The position numbers and the translations under genes are program-made. A DNA stretch of 33,195 nucleotides from CBDVBD01 sp965372135 (lineage in GTDB: Bacteria > Electryoneota > RPQS01 > CBDVBD01). The DNA lies in contig CBDVBD010000018.1 of assembly GCA_965372135.1 (NCBI GenBank), forward strand, positions 1 to 33,195, read 5' to 3'. Position 1 is the stretch's first letter, and the number at the start of each line of letters is the position of its first letter. Positions 25,370-33,195 of this stretch are shown piece by piece. A model generated the notes under the pieces. The model made no database searches. It was not told where the DNA came from and saw only the letters and a program-made list of their open reading frames with translations.

Positions 25370-25879
25370 ATGCAGTGCCAAATCTGCCAAAAAAACGATG
25401 CCACCATCAAATTTACCCACATCATCAACGGGGTGAAAACGGAGGCATATTTGTGCCGCAAGTGCGCGGACGAGAAGGGGATGAACAACCCGTTTCTTGC
25501 CATGCAGCCGCTGTTGGAACAGATGATTCTGAACATGATACAGAAGAAAAAGAAAAAAGCACCGGTACAAAGCGCTTATAGCCAGAAAATCTGTACCGGG
25601 TGCGGATTATCATTCCAGAATTTCCTGGATTCCGGGCGGCTGGGGTGTGCAAAGTGTTACACGGCGTTTCAGGAGGAATTAAAGCCGCTGCTGAGGCGGA
25701 TTCACGGCACCACCAAACACCAACCCTCAGCAAAAACCGGCACGGAAAGAAAACGTCGAGCGCTGATGCGGATGCGCAAGGAACTGGACACGGCAGTAAG
25801 GACTGAAGAATTCGAACGGGCTGCATTACTGCGTGACAAGATGCGGGAATTGGAAAAGGAAATTGAAAATGCTTCCTGA
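25370..25879 (+). CDS. mcsA: McsA-like zinc-finger, UVR-motif protein
   Basis: McsA activates the arginine kinase McsB and links it to ClpC-mediated proteolysis. The 169-aa protein has an N-terminal zinc site CQIC...CRKC, a second zinc site CTGC...CAKC (about residues 75-100), and a C-terminal coiled UVR motif (ALMRMRKELDTAVRTEEFER, AALLRDKMRELEKEI) similar to the UvrB/UvrC and ClpC motifs. It overlaps mcsB by 11 bases. AAGGA lies about eight bases before the ATG. Confidence 0.92.
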   Translation: MQCQICQKNDATIKFTHIINGVKTEAYLCRKCADEKGMNNPFLAMQPLLEQMILNMIQKKKKKAPVQSAYSQKICTGCGLSFQNFLDSGRLGCAKCYTAFQEELKPLLRRIHGTTKHQPSAKTGTERKRRALMRMRKELDTAVRTEEFERAALLRDKMRELEKEIENAS

Positions 25880-26924
25880 TTTCCTGTTGGAATCACCACA
25901 TTGGATGCAGGGGGGCAAGGGGCAGGGAATCGTCCTGTCCAGCAGGGTCAGGCTGGCACGGAATTTGGCAAATATCCCTTTTCCGAATCAGGCTATCAAG
26001 GTAAATCGTCGGCGGGTGGTTACCCAGATCCGTGATGTATTGGGCAAAATGCGCCCAAAACCGGTGTTCCTGCCGCTGGAGAAATTGAGTCAAATCGAGC
26101 ACGGGTTCCTGTTGGAAAAACGGATTTTATCCACCCAAATGCTTAAACACCACAAATCCTGTGCGGTAGCGGTATGGCAGCATCACAGCGTAAGTGCGCT
26201 GATAAATGAGGAAGATCACCTGCGCCTGCAAGCCATCGAACCGGGAATCATGATCGAACGGGCGTACCATTCGGTGATGGAGCTGGATCGGAAATTGCAG
26301 CACTACTTGGCGATAGCACGCACCCCCGAATTGGGATACCTGACCAGTTGTCCCACCAATTTAGGCACCGGGATGCGAGTATCGCTGTTCTGTCATCTAC
26401 CGGGACTGGCACTGTCGGGGCAGGTTGAGCAGGCGTTGGGGGAACTGGTGCCTTCCGGGATAGCTATTCGGGGATTTTTCGGGGAAAGCAGCGCCTTCTT
26501 AGGGAATATCTTCCAAATATCCAATCAGACCACCTTGGGTCTGAAGGAAGAGGATATCCTGTCGCGAATTACGTCCCTCTATAATGTGATAATCAAGACG
26601 GAACGTGACGCCAGGAAAGAGTTATTAGCTGATACGCAGATTGAAGTAGTGGATCGGGTGTGCCGCGCATTTGGAGTTTTAACCAATGCCCGAACCTTGG
26701 AATTCCCCGAATTCATAGAGATATTGTCCGATATCCGCTTAGGATTGGACATAAAAGCCATCAACGGCATCACTCACCGTCGGGTCAATCAACTGATGAT
26801 GGAAACTCAACCGGCGCATATAATCCAGCAACTGGGACGGCAACTGTCCGAACAGGAAATGAACGTTGAACGTGCCAATCAAATCCGAAAAGCTTTTGCA
26901 GGTGCGAAATTATTAGCAGCATAA
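25869..26924 (+). CDS. mcsB: McsB protein arginine kinase
   Basis: It phosphorylates arginines on proteins, marking them for ClpCP degradation. The 351-aa product has the phosphagen-kinase catalytic fold. ATP-binding Arg motif SSRVRLARN lies near residue 22. NEEDHLRLQ is the catalytic loop, CPTNLGTGMR contains the reactive Cys, and RGFFGESSAFLGNIFQISN is the C-terminal substrate/ATP loop. The start ATG 25869 has AAGGA upstream and lies in the end of mcsA; a GTG frame from 25833 is longer but lies well within mcsA. No ctsR repressor gene accompanies the operon. Confidence 0.95.
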   Translation: MLPDFLLESPHWMQGGKGQGIVLSSRVRLARNLANIPFPNQAIKVNRRRVVTQIRDVLGKMRPKPVFLPLEKLSQIEHGFLLEKRILSTQMLKHHKSCAVAVWQHHSVSALINEEDHLRLQAIEPGIMIERAYHSVMELDRKLQHYLAIARTPELGYLTSCPTNLGTGMRVSLFCHLPGLALSGQVEQALGELVPSGIAIRGFFGESSAFLGNIFQISNQTTLGLKEEDILSRITSLYNVIIKTERDARKELLADTQIEVVDRVCRAFGVLTNARTLEFPEFIEILSDIRLGLDIKAINGITHRRVNQLMMETQPAHIIQQLGRQLSEQEMNVERANQIRKAFAGAKLLAA

Positions 26925-26976
26925 TAGTTCGCCCAGCACACAAAACAGAAAAAATGAGGTTATTTTAACAAAAGGC

Positions 26977-27005
26977 TTGAAATTCGTAATATATTTTCGT
27001 AATTT
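26977..27005 (+). promoter_or_regulatory. Promoter of clpC
   Basis: TTGAAA (26977-26982), 17 bases, TAATTT (27000-27005) preceded by TTTTCG. It indicates that clpC can be transcribed separately from mcsAB. No CtsR- or CIRCE-like operator is visible around it. Confidence 0.5.
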
Positions 27006-27052
27006 GAATATGCACCTATTTCAGGACACTGAAAACCACGAAGTCCGGGGTA

Positions 27053-29515
27053 ATGATGAATAATAAATTTTCCTTAAGAGTACAGCAGGTTATCCAATTC
27101 GCCCGGGAAGAGGCGTTACGCTTGGGGCACGATTTCATCGGTACCGAGCACTTGCTCCTCGGGATCGTCCGACTGGGTGATGGATTGGCTGTGCAGATAC
27201 TGACCAATTTAGCATGCGACTTAGACGAAGTGCGCGAATCCATCGAGGAAATGGTTGAATCCTCGAAGAGCACCATGAAAATCGGGAACATCCCGTTTAC
27301 CAACCGTGCGGAAAGGGTGTTGAAAATCTCCTACATGGAAGGCAAAAGTTACTCCAGTGAGATTATCGGCACCGAACACCTGCTCTTGGCGCTGTTAAAG
27401 GAAGAAGATTGCATGGCGGCAAATGTGCTTGCCGGGTTTAATGTAACTTATGAATCGGTAAAAACCGATCTGGACAGCATGTTGAAGGGAACACCACCGC
27501 AAAGCTCAGGGAAACCTACAGGGAAAGAGAAATCCAAAACTCCGAACCTGGATCATTTCAGCCGGGACTTGACACAACTGGCACGGGAAGGCAAGCTGGA
27601 CCCCATCATCGGCAGGAATGAAGAAATTCAGCGGGTGTCGCAGATTCTGTCACGCCGCAAGAAGAACAACCCGGTACTGATTGGGGAACCCGGTGTGGGG
27701 AAGACCGCTATTGCCGAAGGGTTGGCGATGCGGATCCTTAGCCAGCAGGTATCACCGATACTGTTCGGAAAACGTGTAGTGGCGCTGGATTTGGGCGGGA
27801 TCGTAGCCGGCACCAAATACCGGGGTCAATTCGAGGAACGGATCAAGGCGGTGATGAACGAAATACAAAAAAATCCGGAAATCGTGCTGTTCCTCGATGA
27901 GCTGCACACTATTGTGGGTGCCGGGTCCGCATCCGGATCCTTGGATGCATCCAACATGTTCAAGCCTGCGTTGGCGCGGGGAGAATTACAGTGTATCGGC
28001 GCTACCACTTTGAACGAATATCGGCAATCCATCGAAAAGGACGGTGCACTGGAGAGACGCTTTCAGAAGGTGATGGTTGAGCCGTCCTCGGTGCAGGATA
28101 CTATACAAATCCTGCTGGGACTAAAGGAAAAATACGAACAACATCACGGGGTTAGTTATACCGAAGAGGCAGTGCGCGCCGCGGTGCATCTTTCCGACCG
28201 CTATATCAGCGACCGGTTCCTGCCGGACAAGGCGATTGACGTGCTCGACGAAACCGGCTCTCGCATCAGGATTTCCAATATTGTGGTCCCGGAAGGCGTC
28301 CTCAATCTGGAGAAACAGATCGAGGAACTAAAGCAAAAGAAAGATCAATTCGTCAAGAAGCAGGAATACGAGCAGGCAGCGCAGCTTCGCGATCAGAAGA
28401 CTAAGTTGGAAACCCAACTGAAAGCGGAAAAGGAGAAATGGGAATCCGGCGAGGCGCGTCCGACACTCACGGTCACGGCGGATGATATCGCATCGGTGGT
28501 GTCGATGATGACGGGGATTCCGGTGTCCCGCGTGGCATTATCGGAATCGGAAAAGCTGTTGAAGATGAAGGACACGCTGTCGAAGAAAATTATCGGTCAG
28601 GATGAAGCGTTGGAAATCATCGCCAAATCTATCCGGCGCACCCGATCCGGCTTGAAAAACCCATTACGACCGATCGGCTCATTCGTGTTCCTGGGACCCA
28701 CCGGAATCGGCAAGACCGAACTGGCAATAGTGCTGGCGGAATACCTGTTCGAAGATCCCAACGCACTGGTGCGGATTGACATGTCCGAATACATGGAGAA
28801 ATTCAACGTATCGCGGTTGGTGGGCGCTCCTCCCGGGTATGTCGGCTACGATGAAGGCGGGCAGCTGTCGGAGAAGGTGCGCAGGAAACCCTACAGCGTA
28901 GTGCTGTTGGACGAAATCGAAAAAGCACACCCGGATGTGTATAATGTCCTACTGCAGGTGCTGGACGCTGGTGAGTTGACCGACGGTTCCGGTCGCAGGG
29001 TGGATTTCCGCAACACCATCCTCATCATGACCTCCAATTTAGGAACCCGGGAAGCGCAAAAGAGCGCCGGATTCGGATTCGCAGACGGAAAAGTGACCGA
29101 CCACGATAAAATGGCTGCCAAGATGCTTGAGGAAGCCAAGCATATTTTCCGACCGGAATTCCTGAACCGGCTGGACGAAATCATCGTATTCCGGATGCTG
29201 TCGCGAAAAGGCATCATGAAAATCTTGAATATCTATATTGGGGAGTTGAACGAACGGCTGATCACCCGGAACATCACTATTTCCCTGACATCCAAGGCAA
29301 AAGACTACATTGTGGATAAGGGATATAAGCCGGAAACCGGTGCACGATTACTGCGTCGAGCCATGGAGAAACATCTGGAAGACCCGTTGGCGGAGGAACT
29401 GATTCGCGGGCAATTCCAGGACGGCGGCAGCATTCAGGTGCGGGTCAAGGGTGATGAACTGGTCTTCCATGAAGTCGCTTCGGAAAAAGTAGTGGAAGAC
29501 ACTAATTCAGATTAA
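27053..29515 (+). CDS. clpC: ClpC, AAA+ unfoldase of the ClpCP protease
   Basis: A Hsp100 ATPase that unfolds substrates for ClpP, including McsB-phosphorylated proteins. 820 aa. The Clp N-domain double repeat occupies residues 1-145 (GTEHLLLGIVR and GTEHLLLALLK). AAA1 has Walker A GEPGVGKT at 211-218 and LFLDELHTIVGAG. The middle UVR/coiled-coil segment (LEKQIEELKQKKDQFVKKQE, about 423-460) is diagnostic of ClpC over ClpB. AAA2 has GPTGIGKTE (about 548) and VLLDEIEKAHPDVYN. The start may be ATG 27053 or ATG 27056; CCGGGG suits the second better. Confidence 0.96.
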   Translation: MMNNKFSLRVQQVIQFAREEALRLGHDFIGTEHLLLGIVRLGDGLAVQILTNLACDLDEVRESIEEMVESSKSTMKIGNIPFTNRAERVLKISYMEGKSYSSEIIGTEHLLLALLKEEDCMAANVLAGFNVTYESVKTDLDSMLKGTPPQSSGKPTGKEKSKTPNLDHFSRDLTQLAREGKLDPIIGRNEEIQRVSQILSRRKKNNPVLIGEPGVGKTAIAEGLAMRILSQQVSPILFGKRVVALDLGGIVAGTKYRGQFEERIKAVMNEIQKNPEIVLFLDELHTIVGAGSASGSLDASNMFKPALARGELQCIGATTLNEYRQSIEKDGALERRFQKVMVEPSSVQDTIQILLGLKEKYEQHHGVSYTEEAVRAAVHLSDRYISDRFLPDKAIDVLDETGSRIRISNIVVPEGVLNLEKQIEELKQKKDQFVKKQEYEQAAQLRDQKTKLETQLKAEKEKWESGEARPTLTVTADDIASVVSMMTGIPVSRVALSESEKLLKMKDTLSKKIIGQDEALEIIAKSIRRTRSGLKNPLRPIGSFVFLGPTGIGKTELAIVLAEYLFEDPNALVRIDMSEYMEKFNVSRLVGAPPGYVGYDEGGQLSEKVRRKPYSVVLLDEIEKAHPDVYNVLLQVLDAGELTDGSGRRVDFRNTILIMTSNLGTREAQKSAGFGFADGKVTDHDKMAAKMLEEAKHIFRPEFLNRLDEIIVFRMLSRKGIMKILNIYIGELNERLITRNITISLTSKAKDYIVDKGYKPETGARLLRRAMEKHLEDPLAEELIRGQFQDGGSIQVRVKGDELVFHEVASEKVVEDTNSD

Positions 29516-29552
29516 TAACGGGATCCATCAGACCCCTTGAATTGTATCAATA

Positions 29553-29583
29553 AAAAACGCCGGGCGTCATACCCGGCGTTTTT
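29553..29583. terminator. Bidirectional terminator between clpC and the DUF3467 gene
   Basis: AAAAACGCCGGG (29553-29564) pairs with CCCGGCGTTTTT (29572-29583), loop 7 bases. It lies between convergent genes and provides U runs for both directions. Confidence 0.92.
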
Positions 29584-29594
29584 GCTGTCGGTAA

Positions 29595-29936
29595 TTACTT
29601 TTCAGGCTGCTCAGGCGACATTGGCTGGAAACCCATCCCCCCGGGGTGTTGATCCTTGGCAAACATCTTGATTTCGCCGAAGTTCCCTTCATACCGCTCG
29701 ATATTTTCCTTCAAAGCGTTCAGTAACTGCTTGGCGTGAGCAGGGGTCATAATAATCCGGGCTTGAACTACCGCTTTCGGCAGCCCGGGCAGGAATCGGG
29801 CGAAATCAATGAAAAATTCTGCCGGGGAATGGCTGATCAACGCTAAGTTTGAATAAATCCCTTCCCCCACTTTTTGATCCAGTTGCACCTGAATCTGCTG
29901 CTGTTGGGGCGGGGGCGACTGTGGTGGTTGCTTCAT
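29595..29936 (-). CDS. DUF3467 family protein
   Basis: A 113-aa protein matching the DUF3467 pattern: GIYSNLALISHSPAEFFIDF, FARFLPGLPKAVVQARIIMT, PAHAKQLLNALKENIERYE, and GNFGEIK. The N-terminus is Pro/Gln-rich (PPQSPPPQQQQ) and the last 20 residues Gly/Met/Pro-rich, both probably disordered. There is no signal peptide, so it is probably cytoplasmic. Its function is unknown. It converges on clpC and shares its terminator. Confidence 0.88.
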   Translation of the reverse strand: MKQPPQSPPPQQQQIQVQLDQKVGEGIYSNLALISHSPAEFFIDFARFLPGLPKAVVQARIIMTPAHAKQLLNALKENIERYEGNFGEIKMFAKDQHPGGMGFQPMSPEQPEK

Positions 29937-29994
29937 GATGTTATCCTCTTATATAATCTTATTTAAAATCTTTTCTTCAGCTCCCCTTTCTGTG

Positions 29995-30056
29995 CCGTCA
30001 CACGCCCTCGTGTGACGGAATATCATGTTTTTCTGGCAGACGCGGGCGTCTGCCAG
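29995..30056. repeat. Two tandem perfect palindromes
   Basis: CCGTCACACG (29995-30004) with CGTGTGACGG (30009-30018), 4-base loop. CTGGCAGACGC (30033-30043) with GCGTCTGCCAG (30046-30056), 2-base centre. They lie between the divergent DUF3467 gene and polA, where no transcript ends, as with the palindromes at 5668-5947. Confidence 0.8.
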
Positions 30057-30131
30057 CACAAAGGGAAGCTTTACTGAGATAACTATAACTTATCATAATG
30101 AAAACAAAAGTCAAGAAAAAAGAATTTTTTA

Positions 30132-30160
30132 TTGCGAGGGATTCCTGGAGTTGTTATCTT
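30132..30160 (+). promoter_or_regulatory. Promoter of polA
   Basis: TTGCGA (30132-30137), 17 bases, TATCTT (30155-30160), the same -10 as the HAD operon promoter. Predicted start near 30167, leader about 34 bases without a clear SD. Confidence 0.5.
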
Positions 30161-30200
30161 GTGATAGTGTCAATCATTTCTCACTATTGAGCAAATCCCC

Positions 30201-32915
30201 ATGGAAACATTATATTTAATCGACGGTTCGGCTCTGGTGTACCGAGCCCATTTTGCGCTGTCACGGAATCCATTAATCACCTCGAAGGGGGAAAACACCA
30301 GCGCCATCTACGGGTTCATGCAGACGCTGTTGACGCTGATTCAGAAAGAACAGCCGGAACATCTGGCAGTGGTCTTCGACACCCCAAAACCCACATTCCG
30401 CCACGAGATGTATAAGGAATACAAGGCAACCAGAGAAAAGATGCCGGAACAGTTGGTGGAGCAATTACCCCGGCTGCGGGAAGTCCTGGACGCTGCCAAT
30501 ATACCGGTATTCGAACTTCCGGGATACGAAGCCGATGATGTGATGGGAACACTGGCGATCAAGGCTCGGGAACGGCAGTTGGAAGTGGTGATGGTCACCG
30601 GAGACAAGGATTTCATGCAGTTGGTGGGACCGGGAATTCGCATGATGAAACCCAGCAAAGGTGATGTGGAAATCCTGGGTGAACAAGAGGTTAAAGAATC
30701 TTTTGGGGTGCTGCCGGACAAAGTAATCGAGGTGCTGGGATTGATGGGGGATGCATCAGATAATATCCCCGGAGTTCCTAAGGTGGGCAAGAAAACCGCC
30801 TTGAAATTGATCGATGAATACGGCTCATTGGAGGAAGTGCTCGAACATGCCGGCGATGTCTCCCAGCAGTCGCTCCGGGAACGGTTGATGGAGTATGCAG
30901 ACCAAGCGCGGTTATCAAAGAAACTGGTCACCATCGATACCGATGTGCCCATGGAATTCGATTGGGATGCCATGAAACGGGGTCCACTGGGATCACCCAG
31001 ACTGGTAGAACTGTTCCGGGAGTTGGAACTCGCCAGAATGATGAAATTCCTGGAAGCCCCCGGCGAAACATTCGAGCAGCACTACCGCACCATTACAAAC
31101 TGGCAGGAATTGGATACACTGATTGAGACATTGAAAAAAGAAGGACGATTTGCCTTCGACTTGGAAACCACTTCGTTGGACCAGATGATGGCGGAAATTG
31201 TCGGTATGTCATTTGGGTGGGCAAACGGCAATGCAGCCTATATTCCTGCCGAAGAATTTGATATCCCGGAAGATGTAAATATCCCGCCGCTGCAGTGGTA
31301 TGGCAGGATGGTTCTGGCACCGTTGAGTTATCAACTGTCCAAAATCGAACCGATTCTAAGTGACTCGACATTAACGAAAACAGGGCAAAACCTGAAATAC
31401 GACTGCTTGGTGCTTGCCAATTACGGAATTCAGGTACAAGGAGTGGAGCACGACACCTTGATTATGGCATATCTATTAAATCCCGGTGCCCGCCAGTTGA
31501 ATCTGGATACATTGTCGTTGGAGTACTTGAATTACAAAAAGATCCCAACCAGCGATTTGATCGGAAAGGGCAAGAAGCAAATCTCCATGCGCGAGGTTCC
31601 ATTGGAGAAAATCTCCTTCTATGCCTGCGAAGACACCGATTGCGCCTACCGGTTAGCGGAAATTCTAAAACCGAAACTGGATGATGATGAGTTATCCAAG
31701 CTATACCGGGACATTGAAATACCGTTGCTGCCGGTTTTGATGACTATGGAACGTCATGGAGTCCGGTTGGATACTCAGATTCTGAAGGAATTGTCCGGGG
31801 AATTGGAAGGGATGATCGAGAGACTGATTCAGGAAATCTATGGTTTGGCGGGGCACGATTTCAACCTCAATTCCCCCAAACAATTAGCTGGTGTGTTATT
31901 CGATGAACTGAAACTACCGGTGGGGAAAAAGACCAAGACTGGACCGTCCACCGATGTCGATGTGTTGATGAATCTGGCGCGAATGCATGAACTACCCCAA
32001 AAGCTATTGGACTACCGGCAATTAGCCAAGCTGAAAAACACCTATGTGGACAGCCTGCCTAAACTGATAAATCCCCACACCGGGCGGGTGCACACCTCTT
32101 TCAACCAAACGGTGACCGCGACCGGACGCCTGTCATCCAGCGATCCCAATCTACAGAATATCCCCATTCGCACCGAGCTGGGCAGCCGGATTCGGACCGC
32201 GTTCGTGCCTGGAGGTAAAAAATGGGTGCTGATGTCAGCGGATTACAGCCAGATCGAGCTGCGTATTGTAGCACATCTGTCGAAGGATCAAACACTTACT
32301 GAATCGTTCCGTCATAACGAAGACATCCACCGGCGCACCGCATCAAAAGTATTCGCGGTGGAGATGGACGATGTATCACCGGAAATGCGGCGGCAGGCAA
32401 AGGTGGTGAATTTCGGCATTATATACGGACAGACCGATTTCGGCTTGTCGGAAGAATTGGGAATCCCCCGGGAAGAAGCCAAGCGTTTTAAGGATGCCTA
32501 TTTTGAGAATTATCCCGGCGTAAAGGAATTCATGGATAAGATAATTGCGGAAGCGAAGGAAAAAGGCTACGCCATGACCCTTCTGGGCAGGAAACGCCGG
32601 ATTCCTGAATTCCAGTCCAACCAATTCAACGTGCGAATGTTCGCCGAACGCACCGCCATCAACACCCCGGTGCAGGGTACCGCCGCTGATATGATAAAGA
32701 TCGCCATGATTAATATTCACAAGAAGATGTGTGACCAAGATTTGAAAGCGAAAATGATCCTGCAGGTGCATGACGAGCTGGTATTCGACGTTCCTGAACA
32801 GGAAGTTGACGCCCTGTCGGAATTGGTCAAAAAAGAGATGGAAGGCGCCATCAAGTTGGATGTCCCGGTGGTGGTGGATGTTGGCACAGGAAACAACTGG
32901 CTGGAAGCGCATTAA
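30201..32915 (+). CDS. polA: DNA polymerase I
   Basis: It carries out Okazaki fragment processing and repair synthesis. 904 aa. The N-terminal 5' nuclease (about 1-285) has YLIDGSALVYRAHFAL, GYEADDVMG, VTGDKDFMQLV, LMGDASDNIPGVPKVGKKTA. The 3'-5' exonuclease domain (about 310-500) keeps its acidic residues (FDLETTSLD, GQNLKYDC, YACEDTDCAYRLAE), so proofreading is probably active, unlike Taq. Polymerase motifs are A VLMSADYSQIELR, B RRQAKVVNFGIIYG and C LQVHDELVFDV. It has its own promoter and terminator. Confidence 0.97.
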   Translation: METLYLIDGSALVYRAHFALSRNPLITSKGENTSAIYGFMQTLLTLIQKEQPEHLAVVFDTPKPTFRHEMYKEYKATREKMPEQLVEQLPRLREVLDAANIPVFELPGYEADDVMGTLAIKARERQLEVVMVTGDKDFMQLVGPGIRMMKPSKGDVEILGEQEVKESFGVLPDKVIEVLGLMGDASDNIPGVPKVGKKTALKLIDEYGSLEEVLEHAGDVSQQSLRERLMEYADQARLSKKLVTIDTDVPMEFDWDAMKRGPLGSPRLVELFRELELARMMKFLEAPGETFEQHYRTITNWQELDTLIETLKKEGRFAFDLETTSLDQMMAEIVGMSFGWANGNAAYIPAEEFDIPEDVNIPPLQWYGRMVLAPLSYQLSKIEPILSDSTLTKTGQNLKYDCLVLANYGIQVQGVEHDTLIMAYLLNPGARQLNLDTLSLEYLNYKKIPTSDLIGKGKKQISMREVPLEKISFYACEDTDCAYRLAEILKPKLDDDELSKLYRDIEIPLLPVLMTMERHGVRLDTQILKELSGELEGMIERLIQEIYGLAGHDFNLNSPKQLAGVLFDELKLPVGKKTKTGPSTDVDVLMNLARMHELPQKLLDYRQLAKLKNTYVDSLPKLINPHTGRVHTSFNQTVTATGRLSSSDPNLQNIPIRTELGSRIRTAFVPGGKKWVLMSADYSQIELRIVAHLSKDQTLTESFRHNEDIHRRTASKVFAVEMDDVSPEMRRQAKVVNFGIIYGQTDFGLSEELGIPREEAKRFKDAYFENYPGVKEFMDKIIAEAKEKGYAMTLLGRKRRIPEFQSNQFNVRMFAERTAINTPVQGTAADMIKIAMINIHKKMCDQDLKAKMILQVHDELVFDVPEQEVDALSELVKKEMEGAIKLDVPVVVDVGTGNNWLEAH

Positions 32916-32944
32916 ATATCACCCGAAAACGGTGGTTTACCATT

Positions 32945-32972
32945 AAACGGCGGAATTTCTGCCGTTTTTTTT
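32945..32972 (+). terminator. Intrinsic terminator after polA
   Basis: AAACGGC (32945-32951) with GCCGTTT (32961-32967), extended inward by G-T and further pairs, then a run of eight T in total. Confidence 0.85.
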
Positions 32973-33001
32973 GTCGGAACCTCACCTTAATAAGGTTTTT
33001 C

Positions 33002-33030
33002 TTGACATCCACAAGGGAATATGTTATATT
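33002..33030 (+). promoter_or_regulatory. Promoter of the gene at 33050
   Basis: TTGACA (33002-33007), 17 bases, TATATT (33025-33030). The transcription start near 33037 leaves a short leader of about 13 bases with AAGGG. Confidence 0.75.
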
Positions 33031-33049
33031 AGCTTGGTTAAGGGTTATC

Positions 33050-33195
33050 ATGGACACCGAAACGCAAAACAATTTCGATTCCGGTCAGGAAGTGAGCTGG
33101 ATGACACATCCAATGGTGGAATACCCCCAAAAAGCAGTCAATTTCTGGACGGTGTTCCTACTGGTGTTGATGGTAATCTGGGTCACCACTAAAGA
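33050..33195 (+). CDS. N-terminal part of an unidentified membrane protein
   Basis: ATG 33050 with AAGGG a few bases upstream and a near-consensus promoter. The 48 visible codons encode a polar N-terminus (MDTETQNNFDSGQEVSWMTH), then PMVEYPQKAVNF and a transmembrane helix (WTVFLLVLMVIWVTT). The gene runs off the right edge with no stop. No family is recognised. Confidence 0.65.
   Translation, partial: MDTETQNNFDSGQEVSWMTHPMVEYPQKAVNFWTVFLLVLMVIWVTTK

Noticed and set aside
1..33195. Reassignment of TGA as a sense codon throughout
   Set aside because: TGA ends dnaG, nnr, the CNT gene and the propeller gene at family-appropriate positions, and two of these overlap the next gene's start.
1..33195. 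Defence islands, CRISPR arrays, prophage or transposase genes
   Set aside because: No repeat arrays with spacers, integrases, transposases or restriction genes were found; the gene content is housekeeping plus secreted proteins.

Overview
The window looks like chromosomal core sequence from an uncultured bacterium of the FCB superphylum, probably a candidate phylum rather than a classical Bacteroidetes. Three secreted-protein genes or gene remnants end in a type IX secretion (T9SS) type A C-terminal sorting domain with the NYPNPFNP signature, and a fourth has a shorter variant. Ten predicted promoters share one layout: TTG-rich -35, a spacer of exactly 17 bases, and a TAnnTT -10 like the FCB-type TAnnTTTG. 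No insertion sequences, phage genes, CRISPR arrays, tRNA or rRNA genes were seen.

Layout. 1-1620 (minus): the N-terminal part of a secreted DUF2059-parvulin-TPR protein that runs off the left edge. 1787-5528 (minus): tightly overlapping dnaG-hslV-hslU operon (primase and the HslUV protease). 5529-6072: divergent intergenic region packed with short, perfect, mutually different palindromes. 6073-9504 (plus): HAD phosphatase, acpS, nnr (NAD(P)HX repair), a VanZ-like membrane protein and ssb. 9747-18071: secreted-protein region with a frameshifted T9SS cargo gene, a small secreted protein, two intact T9SS cargo proteins, a UshA-like lipoprotein interrupted by an in-frame TGA, and a small membrane-anchored protein. 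18084-22247: nucleoside salvage operon cdd-udk-tdk-CNT transporter-punA, followed by a secreted beta-propeller protein. 24239-25312: a lamin-tail-domain secreted protein, also interrupted by an in-frame TGA. 25370-29515: mcsA-mcsB-clpC. 29595-29936 (minus): DUF3467 protein. 30201-32915: polA. 33050-end: start of an unidentified membrane protein.

The strongest unusual signal is that two unrelated secreted-protein genes (14246-15355 and 24239-25312) each contain exactly one in-frame TGA, with continuous homologous-looking coding sequence on both sides. Each has a Cys a few residues before the TGA and a possible bacterial SECIS-like hairpin after it. TGA is a normal stop elsewhere here (dnaG, nnr, the CNT transporter, the propeller gene), so selenocysteine insertion is the most economical reading. 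Nonsense mutation is not excluded, especially for the second gene. No selenocysteine machinery gene lies in the window.

The annotation was done by reading the sequence without alignment or folding tools. Domain limits, percentages and hairpins are hand-derived.
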